Assembly: GCF_019175285.1 (NCBI RefSeq)
Contig: NC_056524.1
Span: forward strand, 169,737,766 to 169,801,765
DNA: 64,000 nt
Direction: 5' to 3'
Origin: Sceloporus undulatus
Taxonomy: Eukaryota; Chordata; Lepidosauria; Squamata; Phrynosomatidae
A program made the translations under genes and the position numbers. Under the pieces are notes generated by a model. It did not search any database and was not told the DNA's origin. It saw only the letters and a program-made list of their open reading frames with translations. Below are positions 63,328 to 64,000 of the stretch, in pieces; positions within the stretch are counted from its first letter, which is position 1; each line of letters opens with the position of its first letter.

Positions 63328-64000
63328 ATTACATCAAGAAATCATCCACCCCTGGAAGCAGAAGCAAGGGCGGATTGCTTCTTTTGTTTGTGAAAAACAG
63401 ATATAAAAGGGCAGGAGAGGTGAGCAGAAGACACACAGCAACCACTTCCTAAATGTCTTGTTTTGCCCCAAAGTTTTAGAATCTGAGAGAATTTGGCTGC
63501 TTCTATCCCTGTGTAGAGATTTTGGTGTTGTTAACTGCCGTCACGTTGACTTATTCAGGTTGCTTGAAGTGTTTTGCACAAATTGGGCTTGTCCTACCAT
63601 TAGGCAAAGTAAGACAACCACTCCAGGCACCAAATGCCAGGAGCATCAGCAGAAATCCTCTGAGTATTTCTCTGCATCCCACTAGTCCTTCCATTAATTG
63701 GATCGATCTGTGCATGCCCCATGGCTTGCTCTAGTACCATAAACTAACCAGTAGCTATTAGGTGTGTTGGAAAATAAATAAAACGTTGTCCAATTACCAC
63801 TGCAGAAGTACAGCTACCAGAGTCTAGTCTTGCTATTGAGGGATTATGGTAGTCCAAAATGCAATGCTTCTAAACCCTGGAGCAGATAAGCCTTTGGACT
63901 TAGTTTAATCTGATAGTTAACATAATCATAACAAAAGAATGCATTTCTTTTTTTAAAAAAAGAAAGTATCTTTTTTTGAGGTGAAATTTTAACTCTAAAA
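63328..64000. other. Intergenic; BovB-type tail fragment at 63520-63570 (minus)
   Basis: GTTGTTAACTGCCGTCACGT near 63525 is the backward start of the BovB-like tail also seen at 2775 and 51283. The remainder is unclassified. Confidence 0.4.

Noticed and set aside
1-64000. Search for retroviral or other LTR elements
   Set aside because: No paired LTRs, primer-binding site or gag/pol/env-like frame was recognised by eye.

Overview
The window is nuclear DNA from a squamate reptile, most likely a lizard. The evidence is the repeat content: tRNA-derived SINEs with a BovB-like tail and (ACA)n end (Sauria type), fragments of a BovB/RTE LINE, CR1/L2-clade LINE 3' ends, many short palindromic DNA-transposon MITEs, and Tigger-like TIR elements. 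No retrovirus, LTR element, CRISPR array, tRNA gene or rRNA gene was recognised.

Two host genes are supported, both on the + strand. The first is a neurogenin, taken as NEUROG3. It has a TATA box near 13411, a short non-coding first exon ending at 13507, and a coding exon from an acceptor at 15263 to a stop at 15861. The second is FAM241B (the C10orf35 orthologue): a GC-rich promoter and leader exon near 53150-53248, coding exons at 55235-55327 and 58180-58470, and a polyadenylation signal at 59508. Neurogenin next to FAM241 is the known arrangement of human 10q22 (NEUROG3/FAM241B), with a paralogous copy at 4q25 (NEUROG2/FAM241A). This supports both identifications.

Layout. 1-4375: ordinary repeat-bearing intergenic DNA. 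4375-8240: GC-rich, repeat-poor DNA upstream of NEUROG3, holding a five-unit tandem array (5280-6045) and an AT-rich block (6230-6800) with FOXA-, HNF6- and E-box-like motifs that is a candidate enhancer. 8240-13130: mixed repeats. 13130-16450: NEUROG3, whose intron is almost wholly an array of hammerhead-bearing, probably Penelope-like repeat modules, followed by an 80-bp minisatellite. 16450-53050: a long intergenic stretch of SINEs, MITEs, LINE tails and single-copy DNA, including a near-identical 0.8-kb tandem duplication beside a 10-N gap (27725-29300) that looks like an assembly artefact. 53050-59530: FAM241B, with a large palindrome in its second intron. 59530-64000: CR1, SINE and MITE remnants.

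The two genes are not expected to work in one pathway. NEUROG3 is a pancreatic and intestinal endocrine-fate transcription factor; FAM241B encodes a small membrane protein linked to lysosome homeostasis. Their adjacency is inherited synteny. The points most worth a second look are the NEUROG3 reading-frame break and two unusual basic-region histidines, the hammerhead-repeat array in its intron, the gene order and orientation, and the duplicated block at the gap.
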